19,439 nt of DNA from an uncultured Eubacteriales bacterium (GCA_958405585.1 CATYEP010000018.1:1-19439); one strand, 5' to 3'. Positions 7,878-16,281 are shown, numbered from the stretch's first letter. Notes: generated from the sequence alone by a model not told the origin. Numbers and translations are program-made.

Positions 7878-8228
7878 TCAGCCCCTCCACTCCTGATCGT
7901 CATACAGATGACATGCAACGTAATGCGTGGGACTGATCCTGATCATATTCGGATACTCTCCGGAGCATTTCCCGATACATTTGGAACAGCGCTCCTTGAA
8001 GTAACAGTTATCCGGCATGTTGATCGGATTCGGCACGTTGCCGGGAATATTGAAAAGTTGATCCACTTTCGATTTCATCGTCGGTTTGGACTTCTGCAGA
8101 CCCTGCGTATAAGGATGGCAAGGATTGTGGAAAATTTCGGAAACGGTGCCGCGTTCGATGATCTTGCCCGCATACATGACGACGACATAATCCGCCATTT
8201 CGGCGATCACGCCCAGATCGTGCGTGAT
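7878..8228 (-). CDS. oppD: Peptide ABC transporter ATP-binding protein (OppD-like), C-terminal fragment
   Basis: Only the last third of an OppD-type ATPase is present. It begins inside the switch-histidine motif ITHDLGVIAEMADYVVVMYA and continues with the oligopeptide-type tail: HNPCHPYTQGL, then the Cys-containing end CYFKERCSKCIGKCSGEYPN...VACHLY. Walker A, Q-loop, signature and Walker B, about 200 residues in all, are missing because the sequence folds back on itself at about 8213-8228. The GTG codon at 8210 could pass as a start, but it lies inside a conserved motif and has no ribosome binding site. The gene is one base upstream of oppF. As written it cannot work as an ATPase. The native gene was probably complete, and the break coincides with the inverted repeat at 8179-8255. 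Confidence 0.88.
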   Translation of the reverse strand: MTHDLGVIAEMADYVVVMYAGKIIERGTVSEIFHNPCHPYTQGLQKSKPTMKSKVDQLFNIPGNVPNPINMPDNCYFKERCSKCIGKCSGEYPNMIRISPTHYVACHLYDDQEWRG

Positions 8229-8255
8229 CGCCGAAATGGCGGATTATGTCGTCGT
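8179..8255. repeat. 34-bp perfect inverted repeat, 9-base spacer (fold-back join)
   Basis: Bases 8179-8212 are matched exactly in reverse complement by 8222-8255, with CCAGATCGT between. The left arm is genuine oppD-like coding sequence (residues IAEMADYVVV on the minus strand). The right arm repeats the same DNA in the opposite orientation, where it makes no sense, and it even supplies the TAA that ends the LRR protein at 8244. The coding part contains a natural short inverted repeat, ATCACGC and GCGTGAT, nine bases apart, which could have primed a fold-back copy. Homology to the LRR gene begins right after 8255. Confidence 0.95.
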
Positions 8256-11200
8256 TTTGTTCGTCGAATCATAAATATCGATGGTCGTCAGCGAAGTACA
8301 ATTTCTGAACGCATTGTATCCGATCGCCGAAAGAGCGTCGTTGAGAACAACATGCCGCAAAGCGGTGCATCCGTCAAACAATGTATAAGCATAGTCTGTC
8401 GATGAAGTAGAAGACTTGCCTGAGCTTGACAAATACAAAACTTCCGTCGCATCGACGCAATCCTGGAACGCAAACGTACCGATAAATTTCACGGTTTCCG
8501 GAATTACGATTTTCGTTACGGCAGGGCCTCTTTCCCCTTCATCCAGGGTCGAACTTAAACCTCTTCCGCTTCCGAATGCATAGTTGCCGATAATTTCAAG
8601 GCCTTCCGGCAAAGTCAGTTCGCCTTCGTTTCCGACCACTTCGCCCTGTGCATTCATGTACTGCACCGTACGCAGGTTGCCGCAATTCGTAAACGCATAT
8701 CCGCCGATCGCGATCAGCGCATCGTGCAGGATGACCTTTTCCAGCATCGGGCAGTTATTGAAAACATAGGAGCTGGAAGAAGCGCTCGTCGCATTGTTCG
8801 GAAGTTTTGTAACGCCGCGCGGGATCGCCACTTCACGGATCGCAGTCTTGCGGAAAGCATAAGTTCCGAGCGTCGTCAGCGAACCGGGAAGGGTTGCCAC
8901 ACCCTCTTTGTTCTGCGTGACCGTACCCGCCGACAAATTGCAGGTATCGATCGTAGCCAGCATGACACATCCGTCAAACGCATAGTTATTGATCGTGCTT
9001 ACCACATCATTCAAAATCACATGGGTCAGCGACGTATTGTTCTGGAATATATAGGATCCGAGCGTAACAGCATTGGAAAGATCTGCTTCCGTGATCGAAG
9101 AACATCCGCTGAACGCATAATTGCCGATGGTCGTGACCATAGACAGATCAATGTTTGTAAGCGCCGCACAGCTCTGGAACGCATTCGCGCCGATCTCCGT
9201 AACCGCGCTCAGATCGATCGTCGTAAGCGACTCACAATTCTTGAACATATTGGCGGGAATTGCCGTCAAGCCGCCCAGATCCACTTCTTTCAGACCGCTG
9301 GCGTCAAAGGCAGTATCCGCACTTGTAAGACTCTTGACCTCCGCAGGGAATGCGATGGATTCAAGCGACGTGCAGCCGTCGAACATATACTTGGGAAGCC
9401 ATGTAATATTCTTGCTGAAAGTGACATTTTTCAAAGAAATGCAACCATCGAACATGGACTGTGCCGTATAATCTGTAGCGGACACGAGTGCAGGAATATT
9501 GACCGTCTCCAACGCCACGCACTTCTGGAAAGCATAGTTGCCGATATGGATCAGCGTGGAAGGCAGAACGGCCTCCGTAAGAGAAACAGAATTCGAGAAA
9601 GCATATTTACCCAGATCGGTAAGTCCTTCGGGAAGCATTATGTTTTTGAGCGAATAGCAATTCGCAAACGCTTCGGCGCCGATCTCGGTCAGCAGGCTGC
9701 CATCCGCAAATACGACTTCTTCCAGAGAACGGCAGAACTCAAACGCATTCGCACCGATCGAAGTAACACTTGCAGGAATGTACAGTTTCTTGATACCGTT
9801 CTGTCCCGCAAAAGCGCTTTCACCGATCGCCGTAAGATTGTCGGGCAATCTGTATTCGCCGCTTCCGCCCTCTTCCGTTACAGGCCCGTATGCAAGTACA
9901 ATGGTCGAGCCTTCGACATTGAGAAGCAGGGGCTGCGTTTCATGACCTTTATAGTTCTGGTTGCCCGCCGCCACCGAAATGGTCTTGATAGACATGCACT
10001 GCGTGAACGCACTGCCGATATCGACAATGCTCGTCGACAAATGGATCGTCGTCAGCTTATTGCAGGTAGAGAACAGATAATTGCCCAACGTAATGTTGGA
10101 ATTGCTCTCCGGGAAGATCATTTCACTGATCGCCGTACCCGCAAACGCAAGGTTTCCGATCGATTCGAGATTGCTTCTGGAAACACCGTCTTCTCCCGCT
10201 TCTGCCGTAAGGAATTCGATCACCGCAAGCGAACCGCAATTCTTGAACGCCGACGCGCCGATCGTTGCAACGCTTGCAGGGATCAGTACTTCGGTCAGAC
10301 CGCAAGCTGCAAACGCATCGTTTCCGATTTCTGCCAGCGAAGTACAATTTTCAAGATTCAGAGAAGCAAGGGCAGAACAGTTATTGAAAGCACCCGCTCC
10401 AATGCTTTCCAGCAAACAGTTTTCCGCAAAAGAAATTTCCGCAAGCGCCTTATTTCCGTAGAAAGCATATTGATCGATCGTTTTCAGGCTTGCAGGGAAA
10501 CTCACTGCCGTCATCTTTGCATTGTTCTCGAAGGCTCTTTCTCCGATCGATACGACGTTCGCAGAAAGGTTGAGCACTTCGATCACAGACCGGCTGAACG
10601 CATATCTCTCGATCGCCATTTCCGCAGAACCGCCCGAAGTAAACGCAACATCTTTTAAAGTAGGTACGGAGAAAGCATATTCGCCGATCCTGGTCACCGT
10701 GGAAGGTATGGTCACGCTTACCAGTCCGGCAGCACTTCCATCACCATAAACCGTGTTATATGCTTTATAGAATGCATAATCACCGATTTCCGTCGTCCTT
10801 TCGGGCAGCGCGATCTCTTTCAGACTCGAACATCCCGCAAATACGCCGTAATAATAGGTCATTTCCGATGAACCCGATCCGGAAGAAGATCTGGTACCGT
10901 CAGCAAGTACAAGAGGATCCGATCCGCCTTCTTCAAACACAACTTCCGTCAGAGCAGAACAGTTATAGAAAGCACCTTCACCGATCGAAGTTACCGTATT
11001 CGGAATAAAGATCGTTTTCAGCGACGCACCGTTGAACATTCTTTCGGGGATCTCCGTAAGACCGGAAGGAAGCGTAACTTCTACCAGATTGGTCGCTGAA
11101 TAGAACAGGCTCGAACCGATCGTCAGTGTCGCCGATCCCGTCCTGTCTTCAAAATCGACTACGGTGATCTTTTGGTTATTAATGAACGCTCTGTCTTTAA

Positions 11201-14200
11201 TATCCGTAACGGTTGCAGGGATCGTAATTTTTCCGTCCGTTCCGGGGTTGCTCATGGGTGAGAAATACAACGTATCGATGACACCCGTTTCCGCATTTTT
11301 ACCGTACAATACGCCGTCGATCATTCCATAGCTTGCATTGCCTTCCGCAACCGTGATCGTACTGAGATTCAAGCAGTAGTTGAATACGTCTATATTGTCC
11401 GTACCCGCGCTTGCAACCTTAGAAGGCGCCCACATATCGCCGCTGATGATATCCGTATACTCATAAGCGGTAGAATAAGATGCCAAACTCTTTAAGGAAG
11501 CAGGCAAGCTGACGCTCGTCAGCGCATTACAGGAGTTGAAAGCCGCATGTCCGATGGAAGTAACACCTTCCGGGAATACGATCGTCTTGATCTGCGAACA
11601 TCCCGCAAACGCTTCATCCCCGATCGTAATTTCCGCCTTCCCATCGGGAAGCGTTATAGAAGCAAGACCCTGGCAACGGAAAAATGCTTTTTTGCCGATA
11701 GCAAGCGTACCGCCTGCCTCGCCGTTTTCAAAGATCACTTCCGTGAGCATATCGCATTCCTGGAATGCGCCCTCTCCGATGCTCGTAAGATTCGCACCGA
11801 AAGTAATGGAAGTCAGGTTGTCATTGTTATAGAATACGTTCGCGCCGATTTCCTCTACGCTGTCGGGAAGAACATATGCACCCGCTCTGCCGCTCGGATA
11901 ATAAACGATACGCGTCATTCCCTTGTTGAACAGAACGCCGTCGACCGATTCATAGTTCGGGTTGGAAGGATCCACTTCCACACTCGTAAGACTGGTGGAA
12001 CCGAACACGCCGTTCACGTCGAACACTGCTACATTCGGCCCCAGAACAAGCGTCCTGACATATGTATTGCCGTTCAGGGAAGCAAACGCTCCGTTGCTGT
12101 AATCGATCTCCGCGATCGCCGTATTGATCGTCACTTTCGTAAGACCGGAAATATTACCGAACGCATACTGACCGAGTACTTTCAGATTCTCCGGAAGCGA
12201 AAGCGTGGTCAATGACGTGCAGCCATAGAATGCAGATTCAGCGATCGAAAGCGCCGGATCGGTGGCAATTCCCTTAAATTCCAGCTTACTCAGCATCGTA
12301 CAGCCGTAGAACGCCTCTTTTCCGATTTCCACGACATTGCCCGGTATTACGACCCTCGTCAGAGTATCACAGCCGTAGAACGCGCGCTCTCCGATCTTGG
12401 TAACGCTCGAAGGCACGGTATATTCACCCGTTCTGCCTTCCGGACAGAATACGATCGTCGCTCCGTTGTCCGTAAACACAATACCGTCCACAGAAGTGTA
12501 AACGCTCGTGCCGGATGCAGGCTTCTCAATGTTGACTCTCTGCAGCTCATCGCAGTATGTAAAGATATTTACATTAAAGTTCGTCAGACGCGCGGGAAGC
12601 GTGATCTCACTTATATTGGAGAAATAGAATGCCTCATCTTCAATGATAAGAGGCTCTTCCTTCTCACCTTCCGCCGCAGGCAGGAAGTTGACTTCCGTAA
12701 TCTTGCTGCTATTAAAAGCACGTGTTCCGATCTGCGTCACGCTTGCAGGTACGTTGACAACCGTTATATTTGTGGAAGCAAACGTTCTCAAAGGAACGGT
12801 CGTTACAACGTCAGGAATGGTAAATTCACCCTTGATGCCAAGAGGAATAAAGGCAAGTTCCGTTTCACCGAACGGGTTGTCGTAGATCAAAACCCCGTCA
12901 ACCGTCGAGAAATACTTTTTATAGTTTCCGCTGATCGATGCAGAAGCATCGTAAATTACGATTTCTTTCAGCCCCGTGCAGTTGTAGAACGCAGAACCCG
13001 TACTGTTCGAACCGTTGTCACCCGTGAAGATCTGGACAATGCTGTCCGGAATATTGATGACTTCCAGTTTTGCACAACGCGCAAAACAGTTACTTTCAAT
13101 GGTCGTCACAGGCAGACCGTTGTACATAGCGGGAACCGTTACCTTCGTCAGATAATTGATACCGGGCCCCTGCGAAATGGCATAGGATTGCTGCGTGGGA
13201 TTTTCCGGATGCGCTATGATCGTATAGGAGAACGCCTCCACCCAGCTCGGATAGAACGTCTGATCGGACGCAAGATTCCATACACGTCCTTCCAGACTCG
13301 ATCCTTCCGGATCCGTATACTGCGTGCCCGTGCCGCCAAATTCATTGTACCAGCCATAGAATGCCCGCGTGCCGTCTTTGCTGTAAGGCACCGGCAGCTT
13401 GAACGCGCTGCCGAACGTGACATCCACTTGCATCGTGTAAACCTGACCGGAACCGTTTTCGAAATATCCTTCCCCTTCCGGCACCGACAAGGTAACCACA
13501 TAGGTCTTCGCTGTCCACTGCGCGTAATACGTCACGTTCGCCGTGGCCGTAACACTGCCGCTTTCCACTTTCTGTCCGCCCGTCGCGCTCGTATACCAGC
13601 CGCTGAACGTGTAGCCGAGACGCTCCGCATCGGAAGGCAGAAGAATATGATCTCCGGAAGCAAAATAAAGTTCTCTCGTCGTGGAGCCGGCACCCGTATT
13701 GTTGTCGAGCGTTACCGTCACCGAGGCTTCCACATTGATCCCGATCCAATCCCTCGGCTTAGAATCGACATAATATCTCACCTGCAGAATGTTCTGTCCC
13801 GCCTGCGTCAAAACAACCGCAACGCGCGAAGCGTCTTCCACGATCATCTCATCGCCGCCGTTGACGCGCACGCCGTACTGCGAAGCGCCGAACACGGGAT
13901 TCCAGCTGAGTATTCCGTCCGCATAGACAATATTCGTAAGTTCGCGCGAAACAACCGCCGACGCCTCAAACGAATTGTCAGCTTCCGACGCCGCTACCGC
14001 CTGCACTGTTACCGTGAACTCCGAACCGACCGAAGTAAGATCTTCAGGCGTAAACTTGTTTTTCGTTACCGTGTACTTCTGATCCCCGATCGTCACAATA
14101 TATCCCGTTGCACCGGGAACAGCGTCCCAAATGACGGAATCATTCGACGTGCGGATGTTTTGAGGCGTGCTCAGCCTCGTCTTTTCATACACATACGCCG

Positions 14201-14855
14201 CCTCGGCAGAAGCATTGTAGCCGTGCGCCGCCGCACTCACACTGATGTTGAGCGTTCCGTAGAAAGACTGTAAATCAAAACTCAATCCCTGAACGGTAAA
14301 TGTCTCCGTTCCGGAATCCGTTTCGATCGTAATTATGTAAGAAGTCGCATTTTCCGCCGCATTCCAGGTAAGCACGTCCTTCGCCGTATCCACAGCGATC
14401 CCCGTTACCTGTTCCAGATGCCGCTCAAACACGTAAGGCTCCGATACGGAAGTCACATATCCCTCCGCTACAGCCTTTACAACAAAGGAGAAACCGTCTT
14501 CGATCATCTCGCAATTGGAAAAATCATAAGACGCCGTGTCCAGACGAATATCCGTGTGCTTATGTGTGTCCGTACCGCAGGTATAACTCAAAAGGTAATA
14601 TTCCGCGTTCGCCACTTCGTTGAAAATAAGCGTCGAGTCTTCCGTCTTGAAAAGCGATACCCTGGCAAGCTGTTTGTTCGTAAAGTACGCCGTCGTCGTT
14701 TTGCCTTTGGCAGCAACGGTGACAACATATTCACCCGCCTCTGCGGAAGCAAAATCAAACGCATGCGTCAGCGCACTGGTGATCTGCCCGTTGACAGACG
14801 TGGGTTCGCCGTCGGGCGCAAGGATCGTGACCGTATAGGATGTGTTGATTCCCAT
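8244..14855 (-). CDS. Giant BspA-like LRR surface protein, main part
   Basis: This open frame of 2203 residues has about 370 residues of Fn3-like modules (for example VLTWNAAENATSYIITI and VIWDAVPGATGYIVTI), then two InlB/Listeria-Bacteroides-type repeats (about 379-447 with GYTFSGWYTS; about 452-540 with AFYGWYNEF). From about 565 to the end it is an unbroken array of LRR_5 units of the pattern SLxxIxxPxxVTxIGxxAFxxC; I count about 54. Such proteins are cell-surface adhesins or binding scaffolds in gut bacteria. The frame itself has no export signal. It is in the same frame as the upstream lipoprotein part (14862-15716), separated only by a TGA and two codons, so the two are almost surely one gene. 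The ATG at 14855 has only a distant GGGAG. The last residues (KTTT and stop) come from the inverted repeat, so the true C-terminus is missing. Confidence 0.9.
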   Translation of the reverse strand: MGINTSYTVTILAPDGEPTSVNGQITSALTHAFDFASAEAGEYVVTVAAKGKTTTAYFTNKQLARVSLFKTEDSTLIFNEVANAEYYLLSYTCGTDTHKHTDIRLDTASYDFSNCEMIEDGFSFVVKAVAEGYVTSVSEPYVFERHLEQVTGIAVDTAKDVLTWNAAENATSYIITIETDSGTETFTVQGLSFDLQSFYGTLNISVSAAAHGYNASAEAAYVYEKTRLSTPQNIRTSNDSVIWDAVPGATGYIVTIGDQKYTVTKNKFTPEDLTSVGSEFTVTVQAVAASEADNSFEASAVVSRELTNIVYADGILSWNPVFGASQYGVRVNGGDEMIVEDASRVAVVLTQAGQNILQVRYYVDSKPRDWIGINVEASVTVTLDNNTGAGSTTRELYFASGDHILLPSDAERLGYTFSGWYTSATGGQKVESGSVTATANVTYYAQWTAKTYVVTLSVPEGEGYFENGSGQVYTMQVDVTFGSAFKLPVPYSKDGTRAFYGWYNEFGGTGTQYTDPEGSSLEGRVWNLASDQTFYPSWVEAFSYTIIAHPENPTQQSYAISQGPGINYLTKVTVPAMYNGLPVTTIESNCFARCAKLEVINIPDSIVQIFTGDNGSNSTGSAFYNCTGLKEIVIYDASASISGNYKKYFSTVDGVLIYDNPFGETELAFIPLGIKGEFTIPDVVTTVPLRTFASTNITVVNVPASVTQIGTRAFNSSKITEVNFLPAAEGEKEEPLIIEDEAFYFSNISEITLPARLTNFNVNIFTYCDELQRVNIEKPASGTSVYTSVDGIVFTDNGATIVFCPEGRTGEYTVPSSVTKIGERAFYGCDTLTRVVIPGNVVEIGKEAFYGCTMLSKLEFKGIATDPALSIAESAFYGCTSLTTLSLPENLKVLGQYAFGNISGLTKVTINTAIAEIDYSNGAFASLNGNTYVRTLVLGPNVAVFDVNGVFGSTSLTSVEVDPSNPNYESVDGVLFNKGMTRIVYYPSGRAGAYVLPDSVEEIGANVFYNNDNLTSITFGANLTSIGEGAFQECDMLTEVIFENGEAGGTLAIGKKAFFRCQGLASITLPDGKAEITIGDEAFAGCSQIKTIVFPEGVTSIGHAAFNSCNALTSVSLPASLKSLASYSTAYEYTDIISGDMWAPSKVASAGTDNIDVFNYCLNLSTITVAEGNASYGMIDGVLYGKNAETGVIDTLYFSPMSNPGTDGKITIPATVTDIKDRAFINNQKITVVDFEDRTGSATLTIGSSLFYSATNLVEVTLPSGLTEIPERMFNGASLKTIFIPNTVTSIGEGAFYNCSALTEVVFEEGGSDPLVLADGTRSSSGSGSSEMTYYYGVFAGCSSLKEIALPERTTEIGDYAFYKAYNTVYGDGSAAGLVSVTIPSTVTRIGEYAFSVPTLKDVAFTSGGSAEMAIERYAFSRSVIEVLNLSANVVSIGERAFENNAKMTAVSFPASLKTIDQYAFYGNKALAEISFAENCLLESIGAGAFNNCSALASLNLENCTSLAEIGNDAFAACGLTEVLIPASVATIGASAFKNCGSLAVIEFLTAEAGEDGVSRSNLESIGNLAFAGTAISEMIFPESNSNITLGNYLFSTCNKLTTIHLSTSIVDIGSAFTQCMSIKTISVAAGNQNYKGHETQPLLLNVEGSTIVLAYGPVTEEGGSGEYRLPDNLTAIGESAFAGQNGIKKLYIPASVTSIGANAFEFCRSLEEVVFADGSLLTEIGAEAFANCYSLKNIMLPEGLTDLGKYAFSNSVSLTEAVLPSTLIHIGNYAFQKCVALETVNIPALVSATDYTAQSMFDGCISLKNVTFSKNITWLPKYMFDGCTSLESIAFPAEVKSLTSADTAFDASGLKEVDLGGLTAIPANMFKNCESLTTIDLSAVTEIGANAFQSCAALTNIDLSMVTTIGNYAFSGCSSITEADLSNAVTLGSYIFQNNTSLTHVILNDVVSTINNYAFDGCVMLATIDTCNLSAGTVTQNKEGVATLPGSLTTLGTYAFRKTAIREVAIPRGVTKLPNNATSASSSSYVFNNCPMLEKVILHDALIAIGGYAFTNCGNLRTVQYMNAQGEVVGNEGELTLPEGLEIIGNYAFGSGRGLSSTLDEGERGPAVTKIVIPETVKFIGTFAFQDCVDATEVLYLSSSGKSSTSSTDYAYTLFDGCTALRHVVLNDALSAIGYNAFRNCTSLTTIDIYDSTNKTTT

Positions 14856-14861
14856 GGACAG

Positions 14862-15716
14862 TCAGCTCACTCCCGCCGAAGTGACCGAAACCGCCGGCGC
14901 ACCGTTGTCCCACACCGCATACAGCATGGTGTTTTCATCCAATTTCTGACCGTCTTCCACTTTTGCCGTCAGTTTGGCTGCATTCTGACTGTCACTCATC
15001 CACCAACCGAGGAACGCTTTGCTGCCCTGCGCAGGCAGTTCGGGCAAAAGATAAACACTGCCCCCGATCGTTTTGGTATCCGCGATCGGCTCTCCCGTGT
15101 AATCGGAACCCGCGTCGAAAGACACGACAAATTCCTCTTCACTCAGATCTTCCGCAAACCGCGCATACAAAGTCATATTGCCCGTAACAGGCGTGTCAAA
15201 AGAATACAGATCCTCAAACGCACTGTCCTGATACCAGGCTAAGAATACAAAGCCGTCCTTCGTAGGATCCGCCGGACGGGTCAGCTTCCTGCCGTTGACG
15301 ACCGTCGCCGACTCGGTTCCTTTCCCTCCGTTCAGATCAAATGTAACGATGTATTCGATCCGCGGCAGCATTTCATATGTAACACCGTTGTATGTTACTT
15401 CCAGAATGTCGCCGTCGAATGCCGCAGACGCGCTCGTACCGTCGCTGAACGTGAGCGATACAGCGCTGCCGTCGTAAACATAGGTACCCGTGAGCGCATT
15501 CTCTCCCAACGTGAACGTAAACGATTCGCCGTCAAAGACAAACGTATACTCGTCTCCTTCCACGTCGGTATAGTATGAACCGCTCAGAGTATCGCCCGAG
15601 GTATCGTCCTTGCCGTTCTGGCTGCATGCACTGGTCGCAAAGAGCACGATGCCCAGCGATAACGCCAAGAACAAGCACAGGAATGCCATTGTTGCAAAAT
15701 GCCTGATACTTTTCAT
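14862..15716 (-). CDS. N-terminal part of the giant surface lipoprotein (InlB repeats), ends at in-frame TGA
   Basis: These 284 residues begin MKSIRHFATMAFLCLFLALS, a signal peptide followed by the probable lipobox ATSAC with Cys31 as lipid-attachment site (threonine at -3 is less usual than leucine). The mature part has a small beta-rich domain (YYTDVEGDEYTFVFDGESFTF) and two InlB/Listeria-Bacteroides-type repeats (FDLNGGKGTESATV...GFVFLAWYQD; SFDAGSDYTG...AFLGWWMSD). The start at 15716 is chosen over an ATG at 15779 because GGAGGAG lies five bases upstream and the signal peptide starts directly there. The frame ends in GVS and TGA, then continues LSMGINTSYTVT with the same domain style. Without the stop, the open frame would be about 2490 codons. 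The gene is driven by the consensus promoter at 15877-15905 with a leader of about 150 bases. Confidence 0.88.
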   Translation of the reverse strand: MKSIRHFATMAFLCLFLALSLGIVLFATSACSQNGKDDTSGDTLSGSYYTDVEGDEYTFVFDGESFTFTLGENALTGTYVYDGSAVSLTFSDGTSASAAFDGDILEVTYNGVTYEMLPRIEYIVTFDLNGGKGTESATVVNGRKLTRPADPTKDGFVFLAWYQDSAFEDLYSFDTPVTGNMTLYARFAEDLSEEEFVVSFDAGSDYTGEPIADTKTIGGSVYLLPELPAQGSKAFLGWWMSDSQNAAKLTAKVEDGQKLDENTMLYAVWDNGAPAVSVTSAGVS

Positions 15717-15876
15717 ATATCTCCTCCGTTTAAGATTTCCGCAATCCGTACTGCGGTTTTTGGCACATTTTATATTCATTTATACAATAATTTATACATT
15801 TAAAAAAACCAAATTTCATTCACTCTCGTTCACTTTTGTGACCATTATGTGTGAATTGTGTTTATTATGTTTTTTT

Positions 15877-15905
15877 ATTATAGTTTAACAGTTTACAATT
15901 GTCAA
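15877..15905 (-). promoter_or_regulatory. Consensus sigma-A promoter of the giant lipoprotein gene
   Basis: On the minus strand, TTGACA (15905-15900) and TATAAT (15882-15877) are both exact consensus and are separated by exactly 17 bases. Transcription should start near 15870, giving an A/T-rich leader of about 150 bases before the ribosome binding site. Such a perfect promoter would be strong unless repressed. Confidence 0.88.
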
Positions 15906-15910
15906 CTGTT
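15887..15910. promoter_or_regulatory. 24-bp palindrome over the -35 box, candidate operator
   Basis: The 24 bases form a palindrome with arms AACAGTT and AACTGTT around a central ACAATTGT; only one symmetric pair (positions 8 and 17) is mismatched. It covers the whole -35 hexamer and most of the spacer of the promoter, so a dimeric repressor bound here would block RNA polymerase. The size and symmetry fit a helix-turn-helix repressor site. No regulator gene is adjacent in the window. Confidence 0.65.
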
Positions 15911-16120
15911 TCTGTAAAAATTACCCACAGAAATACTTATAATAATGTATAATTATACTTATATTTTTGACCCGTATCTTTTGCTTTTCCAAACCGAAAA
16001 TTGTCGCCTTTACACCTGATTTATTGTCCCAAATCTCCGCATTTCAGCGTTAAAATCCGATCGCACTTTCTTTGCCGTTCGATCCCCCAAAAAAGCCTGA
16101 TTTTTAAGAAAAACCACCGA

Positions 16121-16212
16121 TTTCAATACGATTTTATGCGCAAATACTGCTTTCAACAGGATTTTGATCCGTAAACAATAATTTCAATACGTTTTTGGCT
16201 TCGAACCGTTTA
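16121..16212. repeat. Three degenerate ~30-bp tandem repeats
   Basis: The word TTTCAATACG occurs at 16121-16130 and 16182-16191, and TTTCAACAGG at 16151-16160, spaced 30 and 31 bases apart. Each is followed at once by ATTTT or TTTTT. A weaker fourth unit (GATTTTTAAG near 16099) may precede them. Only about 15 bases per unit are similar, so this is weak and could be chance in A/T-rich DNA. Confidence 0.35.
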
Positions 16213-16244
16213 CACTGTTTCCTCTGCGATTTTGGTTTTTAAAA

Positions 16245-16281
16245 AGACAGGAGGCGGGCATTTTATGCCCGCCTCCTGTCT
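16245..16281 (-). terminator. Strong intrinsic terminator for the deacetylase/icd transcript
   Basis: A perfect 17-base arm (16245-16261, AGACAGGAGGCGGGCAT) pairs with 16265-16281 around a three-base loop. Read on the minus strand the stem is followed by TTTTTAAAAACC. It lies about 190 bases past the deacetylase stop, with no gene between. Confidence 0.88.

Noticed and set aside
7878..8210. The 110-codon frame starting at 8210 as a complete small gene
   Set aside because: Its start lies inside the conserved THDLGVIAE motif of an ABC ATPase and lacks a ribosome binding site; it is a fragment.
4777..8230. GATC sequences at or near all three gene-breaking joins, as if restriction-ligation chimeras
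   Set aside because: GATC is very frequent throughout this DNA, so its presence near each join is expected by chance, and the repeat centre at 8217 is half a base off the GATC centre.
8724..10658. A 644-codon plus-strand open frame opposite the LRR array
   Set aside because: The repeat structure of the LRR gene gives repeated antisense words (for example RKR/ERI patterns), so a long open antisense frame is expected; there is no start signal or domain.
13188..14273. A 361-codon arginine-rich plus-strand frame
   Set aside because: It is antisense of Fn3/InlB coding sequence, with an implausible Arg/Ile-rich composition and no ribosome binding site.
14862..14864. Selenocysteine or TGA-as-tryptophan decoding
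   Set aside because: No SECIS-like hairpin is apparent right after the TGA, the protein is not a redox enzyme, and TGA clearly ends several neighbouring genes (213, 2184, 6758, 7878, 16468).
15911..15980. Plus-strand promoter from TATAAT-like words
   Set aside because: No -35 box stands at 16-18 bases and no plus-strand gene follows; the region is simply A/T rich.
16081..16212. Possible CRISPR array from ~30-bp periodic repeats
   Set aside because: Only about ten bases per unit match, there is no constant repeat with unique spacers, and no cas gene is in the window.
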